64,000 nucleotides of DNA from Paracoccus tibetensis. Its GTDB lineage: Bacteria > Pseudomonadota > Alphaproteobacteria > Rhodobacterales > Rhodobacteraceae. Position numbers and translations under genes: made by a program. Location of the stretch: NCBI RefSeq assembly GCF_900102505.1, contig NZ_FMVT01000005.1:1-64000 (forward strand). Reading direction: 5' to 3'. The notes under the pieces are model-generated. The model made no database searches and had not been told where the DNA came from. It was given only the letters and a program-made list of their open reading frames with translations. Positions 1-7,798 of this stretch are shown here, one piece after another (the stretch's first letter is position 1; each line of letters opens with the position of its first letter).

Positions 1-1
1 T

Positions 2-325
2 GGCCAGGTGAGCGACTACACTGGTGCTGCGGCGCTCCTGAGCAGCCTGCCTGCCGCCGAATGGCTGATCGCCGATCGGGGTTATGATGCCGACTGGTTC
101 AGGGATGCATTGAAAGACAAGGGGATACGTCCCTGCATCCCGGGCCGGAAGTCCCGCGGCAAGGCTGTCCGATACGACAGGCGGCGATACAAGCGGCGCA
201 ACCGCATCGAGATCATGTTCGGCAGGCTGAAGGACTGGCGCCGCGTCGCGACCCGCTACGACAGATGTGCGAAAACCTTCCTCTCCGCCGTCGCCCTCGC
301 CGCAACCGTCATCTTCTGGCTTTGA
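2..325 (+). CDS. IS5-family transposase, C-terminal part (5' end outside window)
   Basis: The reading frame is open from the window edge and encodes the C-terminal third of a DDE transposase of the IS5 superfamily (IS427-like). Visible features are the LIADRGYDADWFR segment, which carries a catalytic Asp, and the C-terminal block RRRYKRRNRIEIMFGRLKDWRR, shown here only as its key residues Y, R and E of the YREE-like signature. A hydrophobic tail and the stop codon follow. The start lies upstream of base 1, so whether the copy is intact cannot be judged. It ends about 20 bp before the point where the neighbouring recombinase frame breaks off, so this looks like an IS copy inserted into that gene. 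Confidence 0.85.
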   Translation, partial: GQVSDYTGAAALLSSLPAAEWLIADRGYDADWFRDALKDKGIRPCIPGRKSRGKAVRYDRRRYKRRNRIEIMFGRLKDWRRVATRYDRCAKTFLSAVALAATVIFWL

Positions 326-326
326 C

Positions 327-346
327 GATCAATGAGTCTGGAGCCT
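327..346. repeat. probable right end of the IS element
   Basis: The sequence between the transposase stop and the point where the recombinase homology ends contains AGTCTGGAGCCT. IS5/IS427 elements normally finish with a terminal inverted repeat within a few tens of bases of the transposase stop, and a short CTAG or TA target site often flanks it. The partner left end lies outside the window, so the repeat cannot be confirmed here. Confidence 0.4.
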
Positions 347-845
347 AGGCAACCTTGGTGCGCCTCATCGAATGAGTGCCGTAGGCGCTCGGCTCCAGAC
401 CAAGCGACATGACCCAGCCCCGGACGATCCGGGCATACTGCCGTGTCGACAGGTGCGCGCTTCCGTGGACCCGGCTTGGCCACAAGAACTCAAGCCCGAT
501 CATTTCGGGGTTCCGGATCCAGCGGTTCAGGGATTGACGGGTCGTGTCAGTAATCTCGAACCGGACGGGTTTTCCCGTCTTGCTCTGGATCATCGAGGCG
601 CGCTCCTTAACCTGCCCTGCCGCGAAAATGTCTCGGACCCTCAGGGCCACGAGGTCGCATCCGCGGAGCTTGCTGTCGATCGCCATGTTGAACAGCGCGA
701 GGTCGCGGGCATTGCCTGCCATTTCAAGCCGGACCCGGATCGACCATACGTGCCGCGGAAGAAGCGGCCGCTTCTGACCGACGATGCGGCCCTTGTTCCA
801 ACTGACGCGCGCAAGCCTGACGGCGGGAAGAAGATCGATGGACAT
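345..845 (-). pseudogene. tyrosine recombinase/integrase truncated at its C-terminus by an IS
   Basis: This is a 166-residue remnant of a small phage-type integrase. The first catalytic Arg sits in SKLRGCDL near residue 60 and the HxxR box in THSMRRTK near residue 160. Immediately after RRTK the frame reaches a TAG at the IS border. The last 35-45 residues, which normally hold the second His and the tyrosine nucleophile (LLGHTKLESTVRYLG-type block), are therefore missing. The start is firm: ATG at 845 is preceded by AGGAGGTG (851-858). DNA strand exchange by this product is not expected. It may be a relic of the recombination system of the surrounding accessory region. Confidence 0.85.
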
Positions 846-858
846 GGTGACACCTCCT

Positions 859-1251
859 GTCCGCCATGCCCGCCCTTCTTCAATAGTGTCGACAAAGCTA
901 GTATATCATCCCGCAGGCTCGGCGTCTGCGCCCAAGCCGGCCCTTGGAGCGGTCGTATACCGACCATAGCTGGGCCCCCCGTTTATCTCCGTTGGCAAGG
1001 CGGCAGCATCGACGCAACGAGCCCATAGCTGTCGGTCACCGATGCTGCAGCGATGCAGGCGCAGCAAGGCGAGCCGACCTGCCTTGGCCGTTCAATCTGC
1101 AGTCGCTTGTGAGTTGGTGCGCCCAAAAGCGGCCGCTCAGCCTGTGTGCAGCATGTATGTGAAGTTCGAGCTTTTCGTCTTCAGCTGGACTACCGTCGGC
1201 TGGCTGGCACCGGTCGTGCGGCTAGCCGGACCGGTGCCCTGAGTAAGGCAA
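859..1251. other. about 390 bp without a recognisable gene
   Basis: The stretch lies between the integrase remnant and the first L,D-transpeptidase. Neither strand gives a frame with a credible start, ribosome binding site and protein-like sequence. No tRNA, terminator hairpin or repeat was seen. It is probably decayed accessory DNA. Confidence 0.5.
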
Positions 1252-1827
1252 TCAGAAGACGGTCACCTGTGTTCCGATCTCGGCGACCGCATAAAGCTGT
1301 TCGACATGTTCGTTGTAAAGTCCATAGCATCCTGACGAAGAGCGCCGTCCAATCTTTCGAGTGTCGTGGGTGCCATGGACCAGGTAGGCAGGCCAAGCCA
1401 GATACAGGCCGAACTTGCCAAGCGGGTTCTCGGGCGCGCCGCCTGCGACTGTCTGCGGAAGGGTAGGATCCTTCTCCCGCATGCTCGGCGTAGGCGTCCA
1501 AGGCGGGTTGGGCATCTTGCGCACGATCTCGGTTTGCCCGCGGCGGGTCAGGTCTTCGGTCATCGGGATGGCGCAGGGAAAGACGAAGTGGACACTCTCG
1601 TCCCCCGACCAGTAGTGGACCGCGCGCGAGGTGACATCGGCAAGCAGGACACCCTTGCCGAGCGTTGGGTAGAAGTCGCGCCAGTGCCGGGTCCGGAAAG
1701 AGGATTGGTTGCGCTCGGGCCCTGTGTCAGTGGCCGCCTGACCATAGGCGGCTGCCGGCAGCAGCACCCCTGTCGCAGCCAGGCCGCGCAAGAAGCTTCT
1801 CCGGTCGGCGAAACGGTGGGTGGACAT
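1252..1827 (-). CDS. L,D-transpeptidase (YkuD), Tat-exported, accessory copy
   Basis: This is a 191-residue YkuD-domain protein predicted to form 3-3 cross-links or attach proteins in periplasmic peptidoglycan. The N-terminus is a twin-arginine signal (RRSFLRG at residues 9-15, then a hydrophobic stretch ending in AAAYGQA). The catalytic region near the C-terminus reads HGTHDTRKIGRRSSSGC, giving the His and the nucleophilic Cys of the SxGC motif. The ATG at 1827 is preferred over an in-frame start at 1905 because it places the Tat signal at the N-terminus. It lies 196 bp beyond the next L,D-transpeptidase and may have its own promoter. A close paralogue is encoded at 57025-57636, about half identical by eye. 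Confidence 0.88.
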   Translation of the reverse strand: MSTHRFADRRSFLRGLAATGVLLPAAAYGQAATDTGPERNQSSFRTRHWRDFYPTLGKGVLLADVTSRAVHYWSGDESVHFVFPCAIPMTEDLTRRGQTEIVRKMPNPPWTPTPSMREKDPTLPQTVAGGAPENPLGKFGLYLAWPAYLVHGTHDTRKIGRRSSSGCYGLYNEHVEQLYAVAEIGTQVTVF

Positions 1828-2023
1828 GCTGCTGCCTCGTGCTCGTCTTATAATCGAGGAGAGATTACCTGCGCTGCGGATCGTGTCCAAGCAGGGCAAG
1901 GTCATGGCCGCTCAACTCGGGATAATCTGCAACAGCTGGTGTGGCCAATCAGCGCGCTGAAGCTGCAAGGCCTGCCACTTCCATCATCGCGATCGGCGCG
2001 CACAGCGTCAAAAAACCTGAATA

Positions 2024-2563
2024 TTAAGCGTAGATCATCACTGGCGTGCGGAGCTGCAGCATGGCGTAGACATCTTCTATCTCATTGTCGGTGATTGCGA
2101 TGCAGCCAGCTGTCCAGTCCCTGTTTCTGGGAGCCAGGACTCGCCCCTCGGGGCCTTGGCCGTGAAACATGATGTCGCCGCCAGCATTGAGGCCGAACTG
2201 AGCGGCATAAGCCTTGTCCCGCTCGTTCGGGTAGGAAATGCCGACCGACAGGTGGTAGCGGCTGCGCGGGTTGAAGCGGTCCACAAAGTAAAGGCCCTCG
2301 GGTGTCTTGCCGTCGCCTTCGAACTGCTTGTGGCCGATCGGCTGGTTGCCCAACCCGAAGTCGTAGGACTTCATCACCGTCTGGCCGTTGAGCAGGTGCA
2401 TCCGGCGCTGTGTCTTCTGGACCACGACCTGGGTGACCGGAGGGCCGGCGTAACGCTTGAACTGGGGGACATCGCCGGCTCTAATACTTGGCCCCGACCT
2501 CCCGCACGCTGCAATAGCAGCAACTAGTCCCAAGGAGGCGGCGCGGCGGTTCAGGCTGTTCAT
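2024..2563 (-). CDS. L,D-transpeptidase (YkuD) lipoprotein, accessory copy
   Basis: This 179-residue YkuD-domain protein has a short signal ending in a lipobox (AAIAAC), so it is probably a lipoprotein. The core includes QRRMHLLNGQ, GHKQFEGDGKTPEG, the His region MFHGQGPEG and the catalytic block RDWTAGCIAITDNE with the active-site Cys. It follows the DUF411 gene by 32 bp on the same strand, which suggests it is the last gene of the sco operon. The ATG at 2563 has only a weak Shine-Dalgarno; a TTG at 2599 is possible but would bury the signal. A paralogue with the same blocks, about two thirds identical by eye, is encoded at 55671-56195. Confidence 0.87.
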   Translation of the reverse strand: MNSLNRRAASLGLVAAIAACGRSGPSIRAGDVPQFKRYAGPPVTQVVVQKTQRRMHLLNGQTVMKSYDFGLGNQPIGHKQFEGDGKTPEGLYFVDRFNPRSRYHLSVGISYPNERDKAYAAQFGLNAGGDIMFHGQGPEGRVLAPRNRDWTAGCIAITDNEIEDVYAMLQLRTPVMIYA

Positions 2564-2595
2564 CAGGCAGGCTTTCAAAGCAGAGGTTGAAGGGC

Positions 2596-3063
2596 TCAAG
2601 CCGCAGGGTAATGCGTGAAGACTTCGCCACTGCCATCCTTGCGGATCAGCAGGACGTCATAGGCTTCGCGATTGCTCTCAGGCCCCATGCCGGGGCTGCC
2701 ATAGGGCATGCCCGGCACGGCAAGGCCTCGTGCATCAGGCCGCTCACGCAGCAGCCTGCGGATATCGGCAGCAGGAACATGGCCCTCAAGGAAATAGCCG
2801 TCGATGGAGCCGGTATGACAGGAGGAGACCTCGACGGGCACCCCAAGGTCCAGCTTGTGCTGCATGAGAAGGACGCCAAAGCGCTCTTCGTGCGTGACCT
2901 CAAACCCGTTCTCTTGCAGATAGCGGGTCCATTGCTTGCAGCACTCGCAGCCGGCGCCCTCAACCACATGGATACGGTCGGGACTACTGGAGATGGCCAG
3001 ATGCGGCATGGCACCGACCGCGGCGGCAGCACATAGAAGGGTTCTTCGGGGCAACAGGGTCAA
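2596..3063 (-). CDS. DUF411 metal-binding protein, exported
   Basis: This 155-residue DUF411 protein begins with a signal-like segment (LPRRTLLCAAAAVGA). A compact cysteine cluster at residues 39-42 (GCECC) resembles a metal site and opens a thioredoxin-like fold typical of the family. A conserved C-H pair (SSCHTGSIDGY) and a glycine/methionine-rich loop (GMPYGSPGMG) follow. Family members often sit beside copper resistance or copper delivery genes, as here. The start is unusual: the best site is TTG at 3063 with GAGAGGT upstream, directly after the stop of the sco gene. That indicates translational coupling. The exact biochemical role of DUF411 is not established. Confidence 0.8.
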   Translation of the reverse strand: MTLLPRRTLLCAAAAVGAMPHLAISSSPDRIHVVEGAGCECCKQWTRYLQENGFEVTHEERFGVLLMQHKLDLGVPVEVSSCHTGSIDGYFLEGHVPAADIRRLLRERPDARGLAVPGMPYGSPGMGPESNREAYDVLLIRKDGSGEVFTHYPAA

Positions 3064-3065
3064 AG

Positions 3066-3692
3066 CTATACCTCTCGTTCCATGGCGCGGCGGATTTTCG
3101 GCACTGCGAATTTCGGGGCGTCGTGCAGGTCTATGATACTCGACAAGCGCCCGTCCGGCCCAAACACCATGACGCCAGCGGTGTGATCTACCGTGTAATC
3201 GCCATCGTCCCGAGGAACGCGGCGATAGGTGGCGTTGAAATCCTCGGCCGCCCGGGCAACTTCGTCTGGATATCCGGTCAAGCCGCTGATGCGAGGATCG
3301 AAGTTCGACAGGTAGTCGGCCAGCACCTCGGGCGTGTCGCGTTCGGGATCGACGGAGACAAGGTGAACGGCCAGCCCGTCCGCATCTGGGCCAAGTTCCT
3401 CCAGCCAATCGCTGATGTTCAGCAAGGTCATTGGGCAGACATCGGGACACCAGGTGAAGCCAAAGAAGACAAGGCTGGTCTGCCCAATCCAGCTTTGCGG
3501 ACTGACCCGATCACCTTCGTGGTTGGTGAGCTGCCAGGACATGGAACCCAGATCGGCCCCACGGACGCCGACAGTCTCGGTGACCTGCTGTTGCCAAGGC
3601 AGATCACCGCTGCGCCACGCGCCGACAGCCAGCATGAAGCCGGCCGCCGCAACTAGTCCGGCACTCCCGAGGATCAGGGCGCCTTGGCGCAT
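3066..3692 (-). CDS. SCO1/SenC-family copper chaperone (second in operon)
   Basis: This 208-residue protein has one N-terminal membrane anchor (residues 5-25) and a periplasmic thioredoxin fold. The copper ligands are visible: Cys82 and Cys86 in WCPDVCP and His170 in YTVDHTAG. Proteins of this family deliver copper to the CuA site of cytochrome c oxidase or act as thiol reductases for it. The start overlaps the end of the PCuAC gene by 19 bp, which indicates a coupled operon with that chaperone and the other SCO protein. Two different SCO paralogues in one operon is unusual and suggests distinct targets. Confidence 0.9.
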   Translation of the reverse strand: MRQGALILGSAGLVAAAGFMLAVGAWRSGDLPWQQQVTETVGVRGADLGSMSWQLTNHEGDRVSPQSWIGQTSLVFFGFTWCPDVCPMTLLNISDWLEELGPDADGLAVHLVSVDPERDTPEVLADYLSNFDPRISGLTGYPDEVARAAEDFNATYRRVPRDDGDYTVDHTAGVMVFGPDGRLSSIIDLHDAPKFAVPKIRRAMEREV

Positions 3693-4150
3693 GCAGCCTC
3701 CCGCGCGCGCAGCGGCAGGATCGCCGTGTTGATCGTGACCGGGCCGGCATTCTGGAAAAGGAGCGTCATCGGGAAGGTCGTTCCCTCCACCAGTTCGGTG
3801 CGGAGATCCATGAGCATCCCGTGATAGCCGCCAGGCTCGAGGCTGATCGTTTCTCCGGAGGCGATAATGATCTGATCGGCATGTGACATACGCGCCGCGC
3901 CGCTCTCCACCACTGATTCATGGAGCATAGGCATGTCTGCAACAGGCGTTTCGATGCCCAGGAGACGCTCCTCGGAGCCGTCGTTGCGGATGGTGACGTA
4001 GAACACCGCGGGCCGTTCCGTCCCGATCGTGGCACGCGACCAGGCGGCGCTGACCGTGATGTTGCCCTGAGTCACTTCGATACATTCGGCGAAGGCGGTA
4101 GCAGGCAGGGTGGTGGCAAGCACCAGTGCTGCGGCAGTGGATTTCAGCAT
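3674..4150 (-). CDS. periplasmic copper chaperone PCu(A)C
   Basis: This 158-residue protein has a cleavable signal (hydrophobic stretch ending ATAFA). It shows the exact copper-binding pattern of the PCu(A)C family: His77, Met88 after ten residues, His110 after twenty-one more, and Met112. In characterised bacteria this protein hands Cu(I) to the CuA centre of cytochrome oxidase, often together with SCO. Here it lies between two SCO genes, one base after the first and overlapping the second by 19 bp, so stoichiometric expression is likely. Confidence 0.92.
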   Translation of the reverse strand: MLKSTAAALVLATTLPATAFAECIEVTQGNITVSAAWSRATIGTERPAVFYVTIRNDGSEERLLGIETPVADMPMLHESVVESGAARMSHADQIIIASGETISLEPGGYHGMLMDLRTELVEGTTFPMTLLFQNAGPVTINTAILPLRAREAACAKAP

Positions 4151-4151
4151 G

Positions 4152-4745
4152 TCAGAGGCGCTCCTTCAGATCAGCGGTGATGTCGTCGGCCGGCGTGCCA
4201 TACTCGAACTGGCGCAACCAATCCCCGCGGGGACCAAGCAGGTAAAGGCTGGAGCTGTGCGACATGGTGTAGCCCCCCGGCGCCGAGGCATCATCGTGTC
4301 TCTCGCCAAAAACCTTGAAGCTGCCGACCGCCGCCTGCGTGGCTGCCTCGTCTCCGGCCAGCCCCAGAATGCTGGGATGGAACGCATCGAGGTATTCGCT
4401 AAGGCCGCTTGCCCGGTCTCGTGCCGGATCGACCGAGATGAAGACCGGCTGCACCTCCGCCGCCTCCGGCCCAAGGTCATCCATGACCTGGGCGACTTCG
4501 GCCATGGCGGTCGGGCAAATGTCCGGGCAGTTGGTGAAGCCGAAGAAGACCAGAACATGCTTGCCCCGGAAGTCCGCGGCTGTGTGGATCGTCCCCGCCT
4601 CATCTGGCAGAGAAAACTCCGGCTTGAACGCGGCGGCTTGCTCCTGCCGATCCGCATGCCAAAGCAGCGCGCCCAAACCAACGAGTGCCACTGCCACGGC
4701 GACCCACAACGCAATCCTGATGCTCTTCAGCACATCGATCACCAT
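4152..4745 (-). CDS. SCO1/SenC-family copper chaperone (first in operon)
   Basis: This 197-residue protein has an N-terminal transmembrane anchor (residues 10-28). The SCO copper ligands are Cys73 and Cys77 (NCPDICP) and His163 (YTMSHSSS). It is the first gene of the sco - pcuAC - sco - DUF411 - L,D-transpeptidase series. The MerR-type promoter upstream would start transcription only about three bases before this ATG. A GTG at 4733 preceded by AAGGATGG is therefore a serious alternative start. The role is copper insertion into oxidase, or copper handling under metal stress given the promoter. Confidence 0.9.
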   Translation of the reverse strand: MVIDVLKSIRIALWVAVAVALVGLGALLWHADRQEQAAAFKPEFSLPDEAGTIHTAADFRGKHVLVFFGFTNCPDICPTAMAEVAQVMDDLGPEAAEVQPVFISVDPARDRASGLSEYLDAFHPSILGLAGDEAATQAAVGSFKVFGERHDDASAPGGYTMSHSSSLYLLGPRGDWLRQFEYGTPADDITADLKERL

Positions 4746-4754
4746 CCTTATGGG

Positions 4755-4785
4755 GCCCTAGCACCTCTAGCCACATGAGGTTCAA
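4755..4785 (-). promoter_or_regulatory. MerR-type promoter/operator of the sco operon
   Basis: On the minus strand a -35 TTGAAC (4780-4785) and a -10-like TAGGGC (4755-4760) are separated by exactly 19 bp. That over-long spacing is diagnostic of MerR-family activation. The spacer holds an imperfect palindrome, CCTCATGTGGCTAGAGG. The -35 and adjacent operator half match the ZntA promoter at 7758-7788. The natural regulator is the MerR protein encoded at 7799-8254. Confidence 0.7.
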
Positions 4786-4861
4786 GCGGCTTCCGGCGAA
4801 CTCACGGCTTTGTCAGGTTGGCTAGTCTCGGCTACGGCGACTCTTAAATTGGTCAGCCACT

Positions 4862-5485
4862 TCAACTCGAGGTTCTGCTGTGAAGGCCGATCCAGCGCGG
4901 CACGGTCGAGAGATAACGGCTGTAGTCTGCGCCAAGCGCCTGCTCCAGCTCACGTTCCTCTGAGCGGATCTGGATGGCCGCGGACCAGAGGAAAAGCAGC
5001 GGCGCAAGAAGTGTCGGAACAGCCGGAGTCGCAAGAGAAACGCCCGCCAACAAAATGACTTGGCCTAGAAAAGTCGGATTTCGGCTGAAGCGGTAAAGCC
5101 CGCCCGTAACCAGAGCCCCTGTTGCACCCTCGGCCACACCGACTCGCCACGATGCGCCCATGGACATCTGGGCGGCAAAGGCCAGCATGGCGCCGCCTGC
5201 TGCAAGAACTACACCTGCCGAACCGAGCAGCTGATACTGGCCTTCAGTCCAAAGCGGGTCCAGCTTGTGCAGCGCCGGAAAGGCCAGCCATAGCAGCGGC
5301 CCGAGAAGCGCCAGCGCAAATGCAAGGCGGAAACCGAATGCGGCAAGCCGCTCGATCCCCCGCGCATGCCCGAACAGCCAGACCGGCCGCGCGGCGGCAC
5401 GTGCGGCCTCGGCCGTGCTCCAAGCAAAGGCTGTCAAATACATTGCCACGACACCAAGGCCGATCCAACCCGCCTGTCCCAACAT
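4862..5485 (-). CDS. ICMT/NnrU-like membrane methyltransferase
   Basis: This 207-residue integral membrane protein has about five hydrophobic segments. The C-terminal block LYRFSRNPTFLGQ, followed by EERELEQALGADYSRY, is the signature of isoprenylcysteine carboxyl methyltransferase-like proteins (the E-E..GxxYxxY region). The bacterial substrate is unknown. It starts one base after the stop of the P-type ATPase, so the two are co-transcribed. Such genes are commonly linked to Zn/Cd/Pb ATPases, where a role in metal tolerance is suspected but not proven. Confidence 0.8.
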   Translation of the reverse strand: MLGQAGWIGLGVVAMYLTAFAWSTAEAARAAARPVWLFGHARGIERLAAFGFRLAFALALLGPLLWLAFPALHKLDPLWTEGQYQLLGSAGVVLAAGGAMLAFAAQMSMGASWRVGVAEGATGALVTGGLYRFSRNPTFLGQVILLAGVSLATPAVPTLLAPLLFLWSAAIQIRSEERELEQALGADYSRYLSTVPRWIGLHSRTSS

Positions 5486-5486
5486 C

Positions 5487-7718
5487 TCAAGCCTCCCGGG
5501 TCGGATCTAGGGCCAGCAAGCGTAGGGCGTTCAGCGTGACCAAGACGGTGGCGCCGGTATCGGCCAGGATGGCGATCCACAGGCCGGTAATGCCGAAGAT
5601 CGTCGTCACGAGAAACACCGCCTTGAGCCCGAGCGCCAGCGCCACGTTCTGGCGGATATTGCCCATCGTCGCCCGAGCCAGCCGGATCAGCGCCGGAACG
5701 TCGGTCACGCGGTTGCGCAGGATCGCCCCGTCGGCGGTCTCCAGCGCCACATCCGTTCCCGACCCCATGGCAATACCGATCCGCGCCTCTTTCAGCGCAG
5801 GGGCATCGTTGATGCCGTCGCCGATCATCATCACGTGGCTCTTGCCGTTCATCTCGCGGATCGCGGCCAGCTTGTCCTCGGGCATCATTCCGGCCCGGAA
5901 GCCGATCCCGAGGTCCCCGGCGATGGCGCCCGCGGTGCGGGCGTTGTCTCCGGTCAGCATGGTCGCGCCCACGCCCATCGCGGCCAGCTGCCGAACCGCC
6001 GCGGCCGCATCGCCCCGCGGCTCGTCCCGCAGGGCGATCAGGCCCAGGGGCCGGCGCTCGCGATGGACAGCGACAACTGTCTTGCCCTTGTCCTCCAGCG
6101 CCGTCGCCCGAGGCAGGGCCGCCTCATCGATCCCGCCGACCTCTGCGGCATGTGAGGGGGAGGCAACCCATGCCAGCGCCCCCTCCACGACAGCTTCGAC
6201 GCCGCGCCCGGCCAGCGCACGGGCATCGCGCGCCGCAGGCACCTGCACGGCCGCGGCCGCGGCGCGCCGCAGGATCGCCAGCGCCAGCGGGTGGCTGGAG
6301 CCGGTCTCCACGCCGGCGGCGATGGCCAGCAGTTCAGCCTCGTCCACACCCGGCGCAGGGATCATGTCGGTCACCACCGGTGCGCCGCGCGTCAGGGTGC
6401 CGGTCTTGTCAAATGCGACATGTCTGACCTTCGCGGCCGCCTCGATGACGGCACCACCCTTCATCAAGAGCCCGCGCTTCGCGCCCGCCGACAGTGCCGA
6501 GGCGATGGAGGCCGGAACCGAGATAACCAGTGCGCAGGGGCAACCGATCAGCAGCAGCGCCAGTCCGCGATAGATCCAGGTGGTCCAGTCATGCCCGACG
6601 GCGAGCGGCGGCACCACGATCACCAGCGCCGACAGTGCGACGATGGCCGGCATGTAGATGCGCGAGAAGCGGTCGATGAAGGGCTCGGTCGGGGCGCGGG
6701 CCTCCTCGGCCTCTTCCACCAGGCGGATGATGCGGGCGATGGTGTTGTCGCTTGGCTCGCGGGTGACGCGGACGCGCAAAGCGGCTTCGGTGTTGATCGA
6801 GCCGGCAAAGACCGCATCGCCGACGGTGCGGGTCGCCGGGACGCTTTCGCCGGTGACCGGGCTTTCATCGACCCCGCTGGTGCCTTCGGTGATGTCGCCA
6901 TCCGCAGGAACACGGTCGCCGGGGCGGACAAGCACGGTCTGCCCGATCTGCAGGCTGTCGGCGGGGACGGCCCGTGCCTGACCGGCCACCTCCAGCAGCG
7001 CGGTCTTCGGCACCAGATCTGCCAGTGCCCGGATGCCCTGCCGGGCCTTCCCGGCAGCGACACCCTCCAGAACCTCGCCAACGGCGAACAGAAAAACCAC
7101 CAGCGCCGCCTCCTCGGCCGCACCGATCAGCAGAGCACCACCAGCGGCAATGGTCATCAGACCCTCGATGGTGAAGGGCTGGCCCATGCGCAGGGCTTCG
7201 AAGGCGCGCTTTCCCACCGGCGCCACGCCGATCAGGCACGCTGCGAGAAAGGCCCAATATCCGGCCTCGGCAGAGGTCAGCAGCTCGATCAGCCACGCGC
7301 TCGCGAGCAGCGCGCCCGTCAGGATAACAAGCCGCCCCTTCGCCGTCCGATGCCAGACCTTGTCCTGCAGAGCCGGTGCCGCATCGCGGGCGGGGGCAAT
7401 CAAGTCAGGATCTTCGCCCGCGCCATCCTCAGCCTTGGCGGCCGGGCCGGCATCCGGCAGCACAAAGGACTTCTTGCGTAGCGCCTGCTGCCCTTTCGGT
7501 GCAATTCCGAAACCCAGCTTTCGAACGGCGCCTTCAATGGCCTCGGGCGCGGTGCTGTTCGGCACAAGGTCCAGCGACAGCCGCTCGGTCATCAGCGCCA
7601 CCTTGACGTCGCTGACACCCGGCAGCCGCTCGACGGCCCGCACCACCTTCGTCGTGCAGGCCGCGCAGTCCATGCCAGTCACCGTCCATTCACGCCGTTC
7701 TGCTGTTTCCGTTGCCAT
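5487..7718 (-). CDS. zntA: Zn/Cd/Pb-exporting P1B-2 ATPase (ZntA type)
   Basis: This 743-residue heavy-metal pump has an N-terminal HMA domain with GMDCAAC (residues 15-21), the CPC membrane motif (393-395), the phosphorylation motif DKTGTLT (437-443), an HP motif (SSHPLAL), TGDN and GDGINDAP. The last helices read GLKAVFL and LADTGATVLVTLNALRLL. The Lys and Asp there mark subgroup P1B-2 (Zn, Cd, Pb) rather than copper. The start at 7718 is chosen over ATG 7748 because the promoter's -10 ends at 7758, leaving almost no leader for the latter, and AGGA precedes 7718. It forms an operon with the ICMT-like gene and is divergent from its likely regulator. Confidence 0.93.
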   Translation of the reverse strand: MATETAERREWTVTGMDCAACTTKVVRAVERLPGVSDVKVALMTERLSLDLVPNSTAPEAIEGAVRKLGFGIAPKGQQALRKKSFVLPDAGPAAKAEDGAGEDPDLIAPARDAAPALQDKVWHRTAKGRLVILTGALLASAWLIELLTSAEAGYWAFLAACLIGVAPVGKRAFEALRMGQPFTIEGLMTIAAGGALLIGAAEEAALVVFLFAVGEVLEGVAAGKARQGIRALADLVPKTALLEVAGQARAVPADSLQIGQTVLVRPGDRVPADGDITEGTSGVDESPVTGESVPATRTVGDAVFAGSINTEAALRVRVTREPSDNTIARIIRLVEEAEEARAPTEPFIDRFSRIYMPAIVALSALVIVVPPLAVGHDWTTWIYRGLALLLIGCPCALVISVPASIASALSAGAKRGLLMKGGAVIEAAAKVRHVAFDKTGTLTRGAPVVTDMIPAPGVDEAELLAIAAGVETGSSHPLALAILRRAAAAAVQVPAARDARALAGRGVEAVVEGALAWVASPSHAAEVGGIDEAALPRATALEDKGKTVVAVHRERRPLGLIALRDEPRGDAAAAVRQLAAMGVGATMLTGDNARTAGAIAGDLGIGFRAGMMPEDKLAAIREMNGKSHVMMIGDGINDAPALKEARIGIAMGSGTDVALETADGAILRNRVTDVPALIRLARATMGNIRQNVALALGLKAVFLVTTIFGITGLWIAILADTGATVLVTLNALRLLALDPTREA

Positions 7719-7757
7719 TTCGCGTCCTGTCCGAGGTCTTTTCTTCATCGAACCCGG

Positions 7758-7788
7758 AAGATAAGATCTCTAGCAACTAGAGGTTCAA
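7758..7788 (-). promoter_or_regulatory. MerR-type promoter/operator between zntA and its regulator
   Basis: Reading the minus strand, TTGAAC (7783-7788) and TATCTT (7758-7763) are separated by exactly 19 bp. The spacer carries the perfect palindrome CTCTAG-TTG-CTAGAG. This is the classic architecture of promoters untwisted by MerR activators. It drives zntA and lies just upstream of the divergent regulator, whose ribosome binding site overlaps it, so the regulator probably also controls itself. Confidence 0.85.
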
Positions 7789-7798
7789 GAGGTTTCTC

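Noticed and set aside
5487-7718. Copper-type (CopA) identity for the P-type ATPase despite neighbouring copper genes
   Set aside because: The last helices carry the Lys and Asp of P1B-2 pumps, not the YN and MSS pattern of Cu(I) pumps.
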